From contig MEOE01000016.1 in NCBI GenBank assembly GCA_001768565.1, forward strand, positions 1-64,000: a stretch of 64,000 nucleotides of DNA. Reading direction: 5' to 3'. The translations under genes were made by a program, and so were the position numbers. This DNA is from Bacteroidetes bacterium GWF2_33_16. Its GTDB lineage: Bacteria; Bacteroidota; Bacteroidia; Bacteroidales; UBA12077. Under the pieces are notes generated by a model. It was not told the DNA's origin and made no database searches. It worked only from the letters and a program-made list of their open reading frames with translations. Of the stretch, positions 8,732 to 16,573 are shown piece after piece; positions within the stretch are counted from its first letter, which is position 1, and the number at the start of each line of letters is the position of its first letter.

Positions 8732-8845
8732 ATGAAACCAGAGAAACTAATCGAAATCCTTTTGCGTGTTTTAATCAAGAGTTCCTTAATTGAGCAGGAA
8801 ATAGAATCTCAATCCATATCTATTCCTGTTCAGGAACAAGAATAA
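8732..8845 (+). CDS. Candidate small protein, 37 residues
   Basis: An ATG at 8732, preceded by AAAAAGG, opens a 37-codon frame ending in TAA. The product starts MKPEKLIEILLRVLIKSSLI and has an acidic, Gln/Glu-rich tail. Its first 22 residues could form an amphipathic helix. It lies in the otherwise empty 300 bases between the dcp terminator and the acetyltransferase gene. No family is recognised, and chance cannot be excluded; the putative ribosome site is too close to the ATG to be good. Confidence 0.3.
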   Translation: MKPEKLIEILLRVLIKSSLIEQEIESQSISIPVQEQE

Positions 8846-8917
8846 TAAAACTTCCCTATATCAGTTTTACTAATCAAACAAATAATCATTTATATTTACA
8901 TAAATTTTTTCAAAAAC

Positions 8918-9325
8918 ATGACCGTCTCAGAACAACTACCTTCATCTGAAAAGTTTTTCGAACTCTTCGAAACTACAGGATGGAATACAAAATACGAGCT
9001 ATCCAAAGATGAATTATATCTGGGACTAAAAAATTCATGGTACGCTATTTCTGTTTATGAAAATGAGACCCTTCTTGGATTTGGGCGTATTATTTGTGAT
9101 GGCACGGTGCATGCGCTTATTCTCGATGTAATTGTTCTACCTGAGAAACAAGGCAAGGGAATTGGTCGATTAATAATGGATAAGTTAGTGGCCAAATGTA
9201 AGCATCACAAAATACGCGATATTCAACTATTTTGTGCCAAAGGCAAAAAGGAGTTTTATGAGAAGCTTGGTTTTGAAATCAGACCTGAAGATGGACCAGG
9301 AATGCAACTAGAAAAATACTATTAA
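8918..9325 (+). CDS. GNAT-family N-acetyltransferase
   Basis: 135 residues forming a single GNAT fold. Motif A is clear at about residues 72-95: LDVIVLPEKQGKGIGRLIMD, whose Q-x-x-G-x-G loop holds the acetyl-CoA pyrophosphate. Motif B follows in QLFCAKGKKEFYEKLGF. The short length and C-terminal YEKLGFEIRP fit small cytoplasmic GNATs with unknown acceptors. No neighbour indicates the substrate. Probably monocistronic; 87 bases separate it from the next gene. Confidence 0.85.
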   Translation: MTVSEQLPSSEKFFELFETTGWNTKYELSKDELYLGLKNSWYAISVYENETLLGFGRIICDGTVHALILDVIVLPEKQGKGIGRLIMDKLVAKCKHHKIRDIQLFCAKGKKEFYEKLGFEIRPEDGPGMQLEKYY

Positions 9326-9412
9326 AATTAGTCCCTTTCCAAAAAAAGAGCAGCCTGCCTATTTATCCTTTGATTTATAATCAGTATTTTTATCACAAAT
9401 AATAAGATTCTC

Positions 9413-11374
9413 ATGAGAACTTATATTGTCTTTTTTTTAATATTTTTCTCTTCTCTCTTCGAATCTATAGCGCAAACTCAGAAGATAGACAGCCTTCTCA
9501 ATTATCTAAACTCCAATTTACAAAAGAATGAAATTCGAGTAAATTACCTTAATGAACTCGCTCTTGAATATCAGCATATAAATCTTGAGAAAACGTATCA
9601 GTATATTAAAGAAGCCGAAACTATTTCGACTGAAATAAACCATCCAGAAGGAATCGCAAATAGCTTATTTAGTATGGGGTTTTATTATTGGAACAAAGGC
9701 GATTTCGATACAACAATTGTACTCTGCACAAAAGCACTTGAAATTTTCAAATCGACAAAAGATTATGAAGGTCAGATAAAATGTCTAAATCGAATTGCAG
9801 TTATTCACATGTACAAAGGAGATTACAAGTCTTCGATTGAGAATTATTTCACCAGTATTGAGATTTCTGAAAGAACAAAGAATTATAATCAAATGGGGAA
9901 AATCTATAATAACCTTGGATCGATATACTCAAACTTTGGTGATTACGAAAAAGCTCTTGAGTATAATTTTAAAGCACTTGAAATAAAAAAAATGCTGAAA
10001 GACACTTTTAGCATTGGCGTTTCGCTCGATAATATTGGATTTTATCATCTTAAAGCTGGCAATATTGAAGAGGGATTTAACTATTGCAGGCAAAGTTTGG
10101 AGTATAATACTTCAATTCATAATAATTATATCCTTGGAAGCACATACCAGAATCTTGCCAGCTTACACGATCTTGCAGGAAATTATGATAGTGCCATTAT
10201 TTATCATAATCTTTCGTTAGAATTATTAAAAAACTATGGAAACCTGCGTCAGTTAAGCAACTCTTATACTTTGATTGCCAATCATTATCTTCTTTCAAAC
10301 AACAACAAAAAAGCTATTGAGTTTGCAAAAAAAGGAATGTCTATTGCTATCGAAAATGAGGAAAAAGAATATATAATGAATGCTTCTGCCATTCTTTATA
10401 AGGCTTACGGCAACATACATGATTACAAAAATGCATATATGTATTTTACCGATTATCAGAATTTCTATAATGATTTGAAAAATGAGAGGATAGTAAAAAA
10501 ACTCGCATTTCAGGAAAAAGAACTTGAGTTAAAACTTTTAAAAGATAAAAGCGACCTTGAACTTTCTAATCAGAAAAAAGAAAAATTATTAATTCTTATC
10601 GGTCTTATTTTTACAATTATTCTGGCCTTTTTTGTTTCATATAACCTGTATCAAAAAATAAAATCAAATAGAAAACTGAAAAAGGCAAACGCAACGCGAG
10701 ACCAAATGTTTAAAATTATTTCGCACGATTTTCGCAGCCCTTTAATATCAATTAGCAGCACATTGCAGGTTATTCCTGAGTTAATAAAAGAGAAAGATTA
10801 TGATACAGTTATCGATCTTGCCGAAAAAAATGAAGAATCTGTTCGGAGGGTTCTGTCGCTAATCGATAATCTTATTAACTGGACTTTAAGTCAAAACGAT
10901 GATATTCCATATAAACCAGAAACTTACTCTCTAAAAGAAATTACAAATTTCATTATTGATATTTATACACCAATTGCCAGTTATAAAAAATTAAAACTCA
11001 TTAATAAAATTACTGATTCGTTATTTATTTATGCTGATAAAAACATCTTTAATACTGTTTTGCGAAATCTGGTAAATAATGCTATAAAATTCACACCAGA
11101 AAATGGTGAAATAATTATTGATTGTACATTTGACAATGCCAAGGCAATAATTCAGGTTGCCGATACCGGTATAGGTATAGAAGAATCTAAACTCCGTAAA
11201 ATATTTAGCATCGAAAAAGACAGGAAACTAGGTACAAAGGGAGAAAAAGGTAATGGACTTGGACTTTTCTTTTGTAAAGAGTTTGCCAGAAAAAACAAGG
11301 GTAATATTTGGGTAGAAAGTATTCTTGGTAAAGGTTCTACTTTTTATTTTTCGGTTCCCATCCATCCAATTTAG
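9413..11374 (+). CDS. TPR-domain sensor histidine kinase
   Basis: 653 residues: signal peptide (1-20), a periplasmic array of about seven tetratricopeptide repeats (residues ~35-340, for example IYNNLGSIYSNFGDYEKALEY), a short coiled coil, one transmembrane helix (~392-412), then a cytoplasmic kinase. His438 in KIISHDFRSP is the phosphorylation site; the ATPase domain has the N box NLVNNAIKFTPENG, G1 DTGIGI and G2 GNGLGLFFCKEF. There is no receiver or DNA-binding domain and no response regulator nearby, so its partner is encoded elsewhere. This TPR-TM-kinase layout is common in Bacteroidota. It may respond to protein or peptide partners in the periplasm. The permease gene follows after 160 bases. 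Confidence 0.9.
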   Translation: MRTYIVFFLIFFSSLFESIAQTQKIDSLLNYLNSNLQKNEIRVNYLNELALEYQHINLEKTYQYIKEAETISTEINHPEGIANSLFSMGFYYWNKGDFDTTIVLCTKALEIFKSTKDYEGQIKCLNRIAVIHMYKGDYKSSIENYFTSIEISERTKNYNQMGKIYNNLGSIYSNFGDYEKALEYNFKALEIKKMLKDTFSIGVSLDNIGFYHLKAGNIEEGFNYCRQSLEYNTSIHNNYILGSTYQNLASLHDLAGNYDSAIIYHNLSLELLKNYGNLRQLSNSYTLIANHYLLSNNNKKAIEFAKKGMSIAIENEEKEYIMNASAILYKAYGNIHDYKNAYMYFTDYQNFYNDLKNERIVKKLAFQEKELELKLLKDKSDLELSNQKKEKLLILIGLIFTIILAFFVSYNLYQKIKSNRKLKKANATRDQMFKIISHDFRSPLISISSTLQVIPELIKEKDYDTVIDLAEKNEESVRRVLSLIDNLINWTLSQNDDIPYKPETYSLKEITNFIIDIYTPIASYKKLKLINKITDSLFIYADKNIFNTVLRNLVNNAIKFTPENGEIIIDCTFDNAKAIIQVADTGIGIEESKLRKIFSIEKDRKLGTKGEKGNGLGLFFCKEFARKNKGNIWVESILGKGSTFYFSVPIHPI

Positions 11375-11534
11375 TTAATTATTTATTTCCTGATTATAAT
11401 TCCAACTTTTGTAAATAATCTGTGTCATTAATTCAGACACTAGGAAGTTAGCAGAAAGAAAATTTGCATTTATTTGAATTTTTTGTAACCTAATTATTTA
11501 ATTAAGTGTCAGAAAAGAAAAACAAAATTAAATT

Positions 11535-13928
11535 ATGATAAAAAATTATCTCCTGTCTGCATTTAGAAATATCCTCAGATACAAAGGTTTTTCGTTTATT
11601 AATATTTTTGGACTTGCTATTAGTATGTCGGTTTGCATGCTAATAATTGTAATAATTATAGATCAGTTTAAATACGACGATTTTGTTCCCAACCAAGATC
11701 GCCTTTATAGAGTTGAAAGCATCGATAATATGAGTAAATATGCAGTGCGTAATTTTGCTTCAACAACATATCCATTATATAGTGAACTAATTACCAAATA
11801 TTCGCTTGTTGAAAATGCTGCCATTATAAATAACAGACTGGATGGTTCTGGAATATATAACGATAAAAGATTTCGTATAAATGGCTTTTATGTTAATGAA
11901 TCATTTTTAAATATGTTCGAATTTGAATTAACAAAAAATTCATTTACAAATCCGTTTGAGGAAGCTTTTTCGATTATTCTAACCGATGAAATTGCTCAAA
12001 AATATTTTGGTAATGAAAATCCTATTGGGAAATTCTTACAAATTGACACCCTCGGAAATTTTAAAATTACAGGTATTGTTAGAACATCCGAATCCAAGTC
12101 TCAATTTCAATTTGATGCATTAGTTTCATCAAAAACATTAGAATTACTCGAAAACAACAAAAAGGTAAATAAGGTTACTGATAATTGGAAAAACTTCTAT
12201 TCAAACTATTTATATATACTTGTAAAAAAAGGCACAGCCTTTACAAAAATTGAAAAAGCTCTTGCTGAAATTAGTAAAGAGAAATATAAGGACGACGAAA
12301 AGGTGAATGTTAGCTTCTATTTAAAACCTTTTAAGAAGATCGTCCCAGGAGACTTTATAGGTAATGAAATTGGAGTATTTCTTCCAAAGATTTTTATTAT
12401 TTTCCTTGGAGGTTTGTCTCTGATAATAATAATTTCTGCAGCCTTTAATTATACCAGTTTATCGTTAGCCAGATCAATGCTAAGAGCTAAAGAAGTAGGC
12501 GTGCGCAAAACGGTTGGCGCTACAAAAACCCAAATAATTATCCAATTTTTATTAGAGGCAATTTTAACTGCCGTTTTTGCATTGATTTTTGCCTTTGTGT
12601 TGCTGCAATTTATACTACCCGGATTCTCAGGAATGAAATTAATGTCGCTCATAAAAGTTACTCCTCAACTAGATTTCTCTATGTTTCTTTGGTTTTTTAT
12701 ATTTGCTTTGGTAACAGGTTTCTTGTCGGGAATAATTCCAGCCATGTTTATCTCCTCACTCAGTCCGATAAAAGTTTTAAAAGGATCATCAAGCATAAAA
12801 TTACTTAGCAAAGTAACTTTTCGCAAAATTCTTTTAGTAACACAGTTTGTTTTTTCGATGATCTTTATTATTTCCATTATTCTTATTTACAGGCAAATGA
12901 ATTATATGGTTAATGCGAAGATGGGATTTGATCGCGATTTTGTTTATAATGTGCATCTCCAAAAAAACAACTTTGAAAAAATTAAAAATTATTATAGCCA
13001 AATTCCAGAAATACAAAACATTTCTGGAGCATCTCATGTACCTGGAGTTGGAAATATTTGGGATACAGATATCAGAATAAACAAAGAAGATGAAAAACAA
13101 GATGCTCATTATTTCGCAGTCGACGAGAATTATATCGATGTTATGGGCATTAAACTAATTGCAGGTGAAAATTTCCCTAACGACTTATCTGCAGAAACTG
13201 AAAGTTTTATCATTGTTGATGAGAATACAGTTTCGAAATTGAATTTCACCAATGCAAATGATGCCGTTGGTAAAAGCATAATTATTGAAGACTCAACCCT
13301 AGTTGAAATTATAGGGGTTGTAAAAAACTACCAATATACTGCAATGTTTCTGCCAATACGTCCGCTTGTTTTAAGATACACCCCAAAAAGTTTCCGAATT
13401 GCAGCACTTCGAATTAATGGAGGTATTTCTCCTTCAATAATTGCAAAAATTAAAAACAAATGGAAAAACATTGATAAATACAACGACTTTGAAGGGGAAT
13501 TTCTGGATGCGGAAATTCGTGATTATTATTCCTATTTTGAAGATGTGATTTATACTGTTGGGTTTGCATCAGCATTAGCTATTGTTATTGCATGCCTTGG
13601 TTTACTTGGAATGGCTACTTACAGTACTCAAACCAGAACAAAAGAAATTGGTGTTAGAAAGGTGTTTGGGGCAGATACTAAAAGCGTTGTAATTCTTATA
13701 TCAAGAGCATATATCAGGATGTTTATAATAGCTGGAATTATTGCAGTACCATTAGCGTATTTTATTAATAATGCATGGTTACAATATATTTCTAATCATG
13801 CTCCTTTTGGATTTGGAACTATCTTTACCGGAATATTTATCATTGTGTTATTTGGAATGATTACTATTGCATCCCAAACCATGAAAGCAGCTAATACAAA
13901 CCCCTCAAATTCATTGCGATACGAATAA
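11535..13928 (+). CDS. FtsX/MacB-type ABC transporter permease
   Basis: 797 residues of the large Bacteroidota ABC permease family: N-terminal NYLLSAFRNILRYKGFSFIN with a transmembrane helix (~22-43), a periplasmic MacB-like core domain (~45-245), three helices with the FtsX signature (ARSMLRAKEVGVRKTVGATK), then a second such half: helix, periplasmic domain (~445-660) and three final helices with RTKEIGVRKVFGADTKSVV. Such proteins are normally mechanotransmission permeases driven by a separate ATPase; no ATPase gene is adjacent here. Substrate unknown: lipoprotein, peptide or antimicrobial export are possible. A strong terminator follows. Confidence 0.88.
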   Translation: MIKNYLLSAFRNILRYKGFSFINIFGLAISMSVCMLIIVIIIDQFKYDDFVPNQDRLYRVESIDNMSKYAVRNFASTTYPLYSELITKYSLVENAAIINNRLDGSGIYNDKRFRINGFYVNESFLNMFEFELTKNSFTNPFEEAFSIILTDEIAQKYFGNENPIGKFLQIDTLGNFKITGIVRTSESKSQFQFDALVSSKTLELLENNKKVNKVTDNWKNFYSNYLYILVKKGTAFTKIEKALAEISKEKYKDDEKVNVSFYLKPFKKIVPGDFIGNEIGVFLPKIFIIFLGGLSLIIIISAAFNYTSLSLARSMLRAKEVGVRKTVGATKTQIIIQFLLEAILTAVFALIFAFVLLQFILPGFSGMKLMSLIKVTPQLDFSMFLWFFIFALVTGFLSGIIPAMFISSLSPIKVLKGSSSIKLLSKVTFRKILLVTQFVFSMIFIISIILIYRQMNYMVNAKMGFDRDFVYNVHLQKNNFEKIKNYYSQIPEIQNISGASHVPGVGNIWDTDIRINKEDEKQDAHYFAVDENYIDVMGIKLIAGENFPNDLSAETESFIIVDENTVSKLNFTNANDAVGKSIIIEDSTLVEIIGVVKNYQYTAMFLPIRPLVLRYTPKSFRIAALRINGGISPSIIAKIKNKWKNIDKYNDFEGEFLDAEIRDYYSYFEDVIYTVGFASALAIVIACLGLLGMATYSTQTRTKEIGVRKVFGADTKSVVILISRAYIRMFIIAGIIAVPLAYFINNAWLQYISNHAPFGFGTIFTGIFIIVLFGMITIASQTMKAANTNPSNSLRYE

Positions 13929-13970
13929 TATCGCGCAGGATTTAAAAGATTTTTAAAAATAATTTCATTC

Positions 13971-14006
13971 AAAATCAAAATAGTAACAACTATTTTGATT
14001 TTTTTT
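13971..14006 (+). terminator. Rho-independent terminator
   Basis: 14-bp perfect stem AAAATCAAAATAGT (13971-13984) / ACTATTTTGATTTT (13989-14002), 4-base loop, T run. AT-rich but long; ends the permease gene. A second, weaker inverted repeat (ACCTTAA 14031-14037 / TTAAGGT 14045-14051) follows. Confidence 0.75.
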
Positions 14007-14202
14007 CTAAAATTTGCACCCTGAATTATAACCTTAAGAATTTTTTAAGGTATAAGTTCATGTATTTTGAAATAGACAGAGTAAAAAATCACTATTAATC
14101 AGAAAAGTATGAAATTAGTGGAAAAAAGTTCTGATTTCTTTGTCAAATAACAATTTCTAAATATATTTCGGACATTAAAAACTAAGTTAAAATCATAGAA
14201 AA

Positions 14203-14565
14203 GTGGCAAAAAAACGAGTAGTAATAGATTACGACAAGCTTCCTGAAGATACAATAAACAGGATAAAGATGGTATATCCCGACGGATACGAAGACAATTT
14301 AATAACTTTTACAAATGCTGAGGGCAGATATATATCGGCTTTACCATTCGAAACTGAAGAAATTTATTATTTAATCCGCATGACAGCAGGTGAAGCCAGA
14401 CAGATTGTTAAGGATGATGATGATTTTGATAGTGAAGGTAAATTGCGTGGTGACTTTGCAGATGAAGTTGAAGCAGATGATGCTGAAGATGAAGAGAGCG
14501 AAGAGTATCTTGACGACAACTACGATGAAGCCGAAAATGTAAAGGATGAGCCTTACGAAGAATAA
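14203..14565 (+). CDS. Small acidic protein conserved in Bacteroidota, function unknown
   Basis: 120 residues, GTG start. The first ~70 residues are a compact domain (VVIDYDKLPEDTINRIKMVY, then PDGYEDNLITF and SALPFETEEIYYLIRM). The last ~50 are extremely acidic (DDDDFDSEGK..., AEDEESEEYLDDNYDEAEN) and surely disordered. I recall close relatives across Bacteroidales and Flavobacteria with the same folded head and acidic tail, but no experimental role. The tail could mimic nucleic acid or bind basic proteins; that is inference only. Monocistronic, with an upstream terminator and its own terminator 24 bases downstream. Confidence 0.75.
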   Translation: MAKKRVVIDYDKLPEDTINRIKMVYPDGYEDNLITFTNAEGRYISALPFETEEIYYLIRMTAGEARQIVKDDDDFDSEGKLRGDFADEVEADDAEDEESEEYLDDNYDEAENVKDEPYEE

Positions 14566-14588
14566 GAAAATACCCAATCATACTGCGA

Positions 14589-14617
14589 AAAGAGATCTCG
14601 ATGATCTCTTTTTTTAT
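14589..14617 (+). terminator. Rho-independent terminator
   Basis: AAAGAGATC (14589-14597) / GATCTCTTT (14603-14611), 5-base loop, followed by T residues; ends the small acidic-protein gene. Confidence 0.85.
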
Positions 14618-14822
14618 TCTTTCCTTTGCAAATATCGGACGCAGCAAACGATTTCAAAACATTTCAAATTCAATGTGAATTTGATGCAAAAGCCAACTTA
14701 ACTACCTAAATTCCAAGCATAACAGCATTAAAGTAAATTTCTTTCTGGTATTATTTATAAAAGTATAATTAGATTTTCTTAAACCGTTCCTAGATAAATT
14801 TACTATTACATTGGCAAAAACT

Positions 14823-14855
14823 TTTGCATTCTTCAAATACTTTTTGTTAAATTTG
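14823..14855 (+). promoter_or_regulatory. Bacteroidota-type promoter of the MATE gene
   Basis: -33 TTTG at 14823-14826, spacer 21, -7 box TAAATTTG at 14848-14855, an exact fit to the consensus. Transcription should start near 14862, leaving a ~130-base untranslated leader. Confidence 0.6.
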
Positions 14856-14876
14856 CATGAGATAAAACATACACCG

Positions 14877-14924
14877 ATGAAACCGATCATTGTATTTATT
14901 GCCCAAGTGGCATTCCTGTTTTAA
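14877..14924 (+). CDS. Possible 15-residue leader peptide before the MATE gene
   Basis: ATG at 14877 opens a 15-codon frame (MKPIIVFIAQVAFLF, stop TAA) just after the predicted transcription start. Efflux genes are sometimes controlled by leader peptides, but the frame is very short, no alternative hairpins were identified, and chance is likely. Confidence 0.15.
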   Translation: MKPIIVFIAQVAFLF

Positions 14925-14991
14925 AAACTCCTGTTTTTAAATCGCATATCATTTAACTATTTCTATTGTTTTATCTTATTCTCAAATTATA

Positions 14992-16434
14992 ATGTCGTTA
15001 AAAAAATACCTTTATAACTATACGAAGTATAGATTTACAAAATCTAATTTATTGGAACTGTGGAAAGATATTAAAGAATCGATTGCTGGTACCGATAAAG
15101 ATTTTACAAATATCCCATTACGCAAATCAATCTTGTTATTATCCATTCCAATGGTTCTTGAAACCTTAATGGAATCGATATTTGCTATTACTGATATATT
15201 TTTCGTTTCAAAACTTGGACCCGATGCAATTGCAACTGTTGGATTAACCGAATCAATGCTAACCATGATATATGCAGTAGGCATGGGTTTAAGTATGGCA
15301 ACAACTGCAATGGTTTCGCGCCGAATTGGTGAAAAGAAACCATATTCAGCATCGGTAATTGCTGTACAGGCCATTATGGCTGGCATTGTTGTATCGTTAG
15401 CAATCGGAATACCAGGAATCATTTTTGCACCATCGTTATTAAAATTAATGGGTGCAAGTAACATAATAGTCGAGGAGTTTTCGGTTTACACAACCATTAT
15501 TCTTGGCAGCAATATGGTTATTATGCTTCTGTTTATAATAAATGCAGTATTCAGAAGCTCTGGCGATGCAGCTATTTCAATGCGTGTATTGTGGCTTGCA
15601 AATATTGTAAACATTGTTCTCGATCCAATTTTTATTTTCGGATGGGGGCCAATACCAGCAATGGGAATTAAAGGTGCAGCGTTAGCAACAACCATTGGCA
15701 GAGGATTGGCAGTTATTTACCAGTTCTACTTATTATTTAAAGGACATGGAAGAGTTCGGATAATACGAAGAGCTATTAAGCTTAACTTAAAAGTGATGTA
15801 TAATCTCTTTAAAGTATCGCTTGGAGGAATAGGTCAATCGCTTGTTGCAACAATAAGCTGGGTTGGAATGGTTCGTATTATTGCCGAATATGGCAGTAAT
15901 GCACTAGCAGGATATACAATCGCAATTCGGGTTATCATTTTTGCACTAATGCCATCGTGGGGAATTAGCAATGCAGCCGCCACTTTAGTTGGACAAAATC
16001 TGGGAGCAAAAAAACCAGAGCGAGCCGAAAGAGCTGTTTGGATTACCGGGTATGTAAATATGGTATTACTCGGACTTGTATCTATTATATTTATTACCTA
16101 TCCAGACTTTTTTATCAGGTTGTTTATTGATAATCCTGATGTTGTAAAATCCGGAGCTAAAGGTTTGCAAATAATTAGTATGGGATATATATTTTATGCT
16201 ATGGGAATGGTTATGGTACAATCGTTTAATGGGGCAGGCGATACCCGAACGCCTACACTAATTAATATTGTTTGTTTCTGGATGATTGAAATTCCTCTTG
16301 CTCTGATATTGTCAAAAAGGGTATTTCATAACGAAAATGGAGTATTTACTGCAATTGTAATTGCCGAATCTTTAATGACACTAATTGCAATTTACTTGTT
16401 CCGCAAAGGAAAGTGGAAAACGGAGAAGGTGTAA
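14992..16434 (+). CDS. MATE-family multidrug/Na+ antiporter
   Basis: 480 residues. After a ~40-residue cytoplasmic, charged N-terminal extension come twelve hydrophobic segments in two six-helix halves. The first half begins RKSILLLSIPMVLETLMESIFAITDIFFVSKLGP, with the family's conserved VD/TD-type helix 1, and later GLSMATTAMVSRRIGEK; the second half begins with SLGGIGQSLVATISWVG and contains AAATLVGQNLGA. These are classic MATE signatures. The protein exports cationic drugs or metabolites against a Na+ or H+ gradient in the inner membrane; the substrate is unknown. The N-terminal extension is longer than in NorM. Monocistronic with a 130-base leader. Confidence 0.9.
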   Translation: MSLKKYLYNYTKYRFTKSNLLELWKDIKESIAGTDKDFTNIPLRKSILLLSIPMVLETLMESIFAITDIFFVSKLGPDAIATVGLTESMLTMIYAVGMGLSMATTAMVSRRIGEKKPYSASVIAVQAIMAGIVVSLAIGIPGIIFAPSLLKLMGASNIIVEEFSVYTTIILGSNMVIMLLFIINAVFRSSGDAAISMRVLWLANIVNIVLDPIFIFGWGPIPAMGIKGAALATTIGRGLAVIYQFYLLFKGHGRVRIIRRAIKLNLKVMYNLFKVSLGGIGQSLVATISWVGMVRIIAEYGSNALAGYTIAIRVIIFALMPSWGISNAAATLVGQNLGAKKPERAERAVWITGYVNMVLLGLVSIIFITYPDFFIRLFIDNPDVVKSGAKGLQIISMGYIFYAMGMVMVQSFNGAGDTRTPTLINIVCFWMIEIPLALILSKRVFHNENGVFTAIVIAESLMTLIAIYLFRKGKWKTEKV

Positions 16435-16445
16435 AAAAGGCATAG

Positions 16446-16490
16446 AGCAAAGGGTAAAGAGCATAATTCTTTCTCTTTGCTTTTCGTTTT
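16446..16490 (+). terminator. Probable terminator
   Basis: AGCAAAG (16446-16452) / CTTTGCT (16475-16481) with an inner AAAGA/TCTTT pairing, followed by T-rich sequence. Imperfect, moderately supported. Confidence 0.5.
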
Positions 16491-16573
16491 TAAACAAAAT
16501 AAAAGTTGATTTGTATTCCAATAAGTGAGCTATTTTTTTATACCTTCAACACATTAAAAAAGGTTTTTATTTC

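Larger units (their letters stand above)
14618..14991. other. Intergenic region and leader of the MATE gene
   Basis: 374 bases. The second half holds a promoter (14823-14855) and a leader of about 130 bases that contains the short frame 14877-14924. I see nothing recognisable in 14618-14820. A minus-strand frame at 14702-14890 lacks any protein-like character. Confidence 0.5.

Noticed and set aside
14702-14890. 62-residue minus-strand frame in the gap before the MATE gene
   Set aside because: No protein character; the plus strand there holds a consensus promoter.
15018-15464. 148-residue minus-strand frame inside the MATE gene
   Set aside because: It is antisense to a well-supported transporter gene; the reverse frame of hydrophobic helices often stays open. 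No motif or signal.
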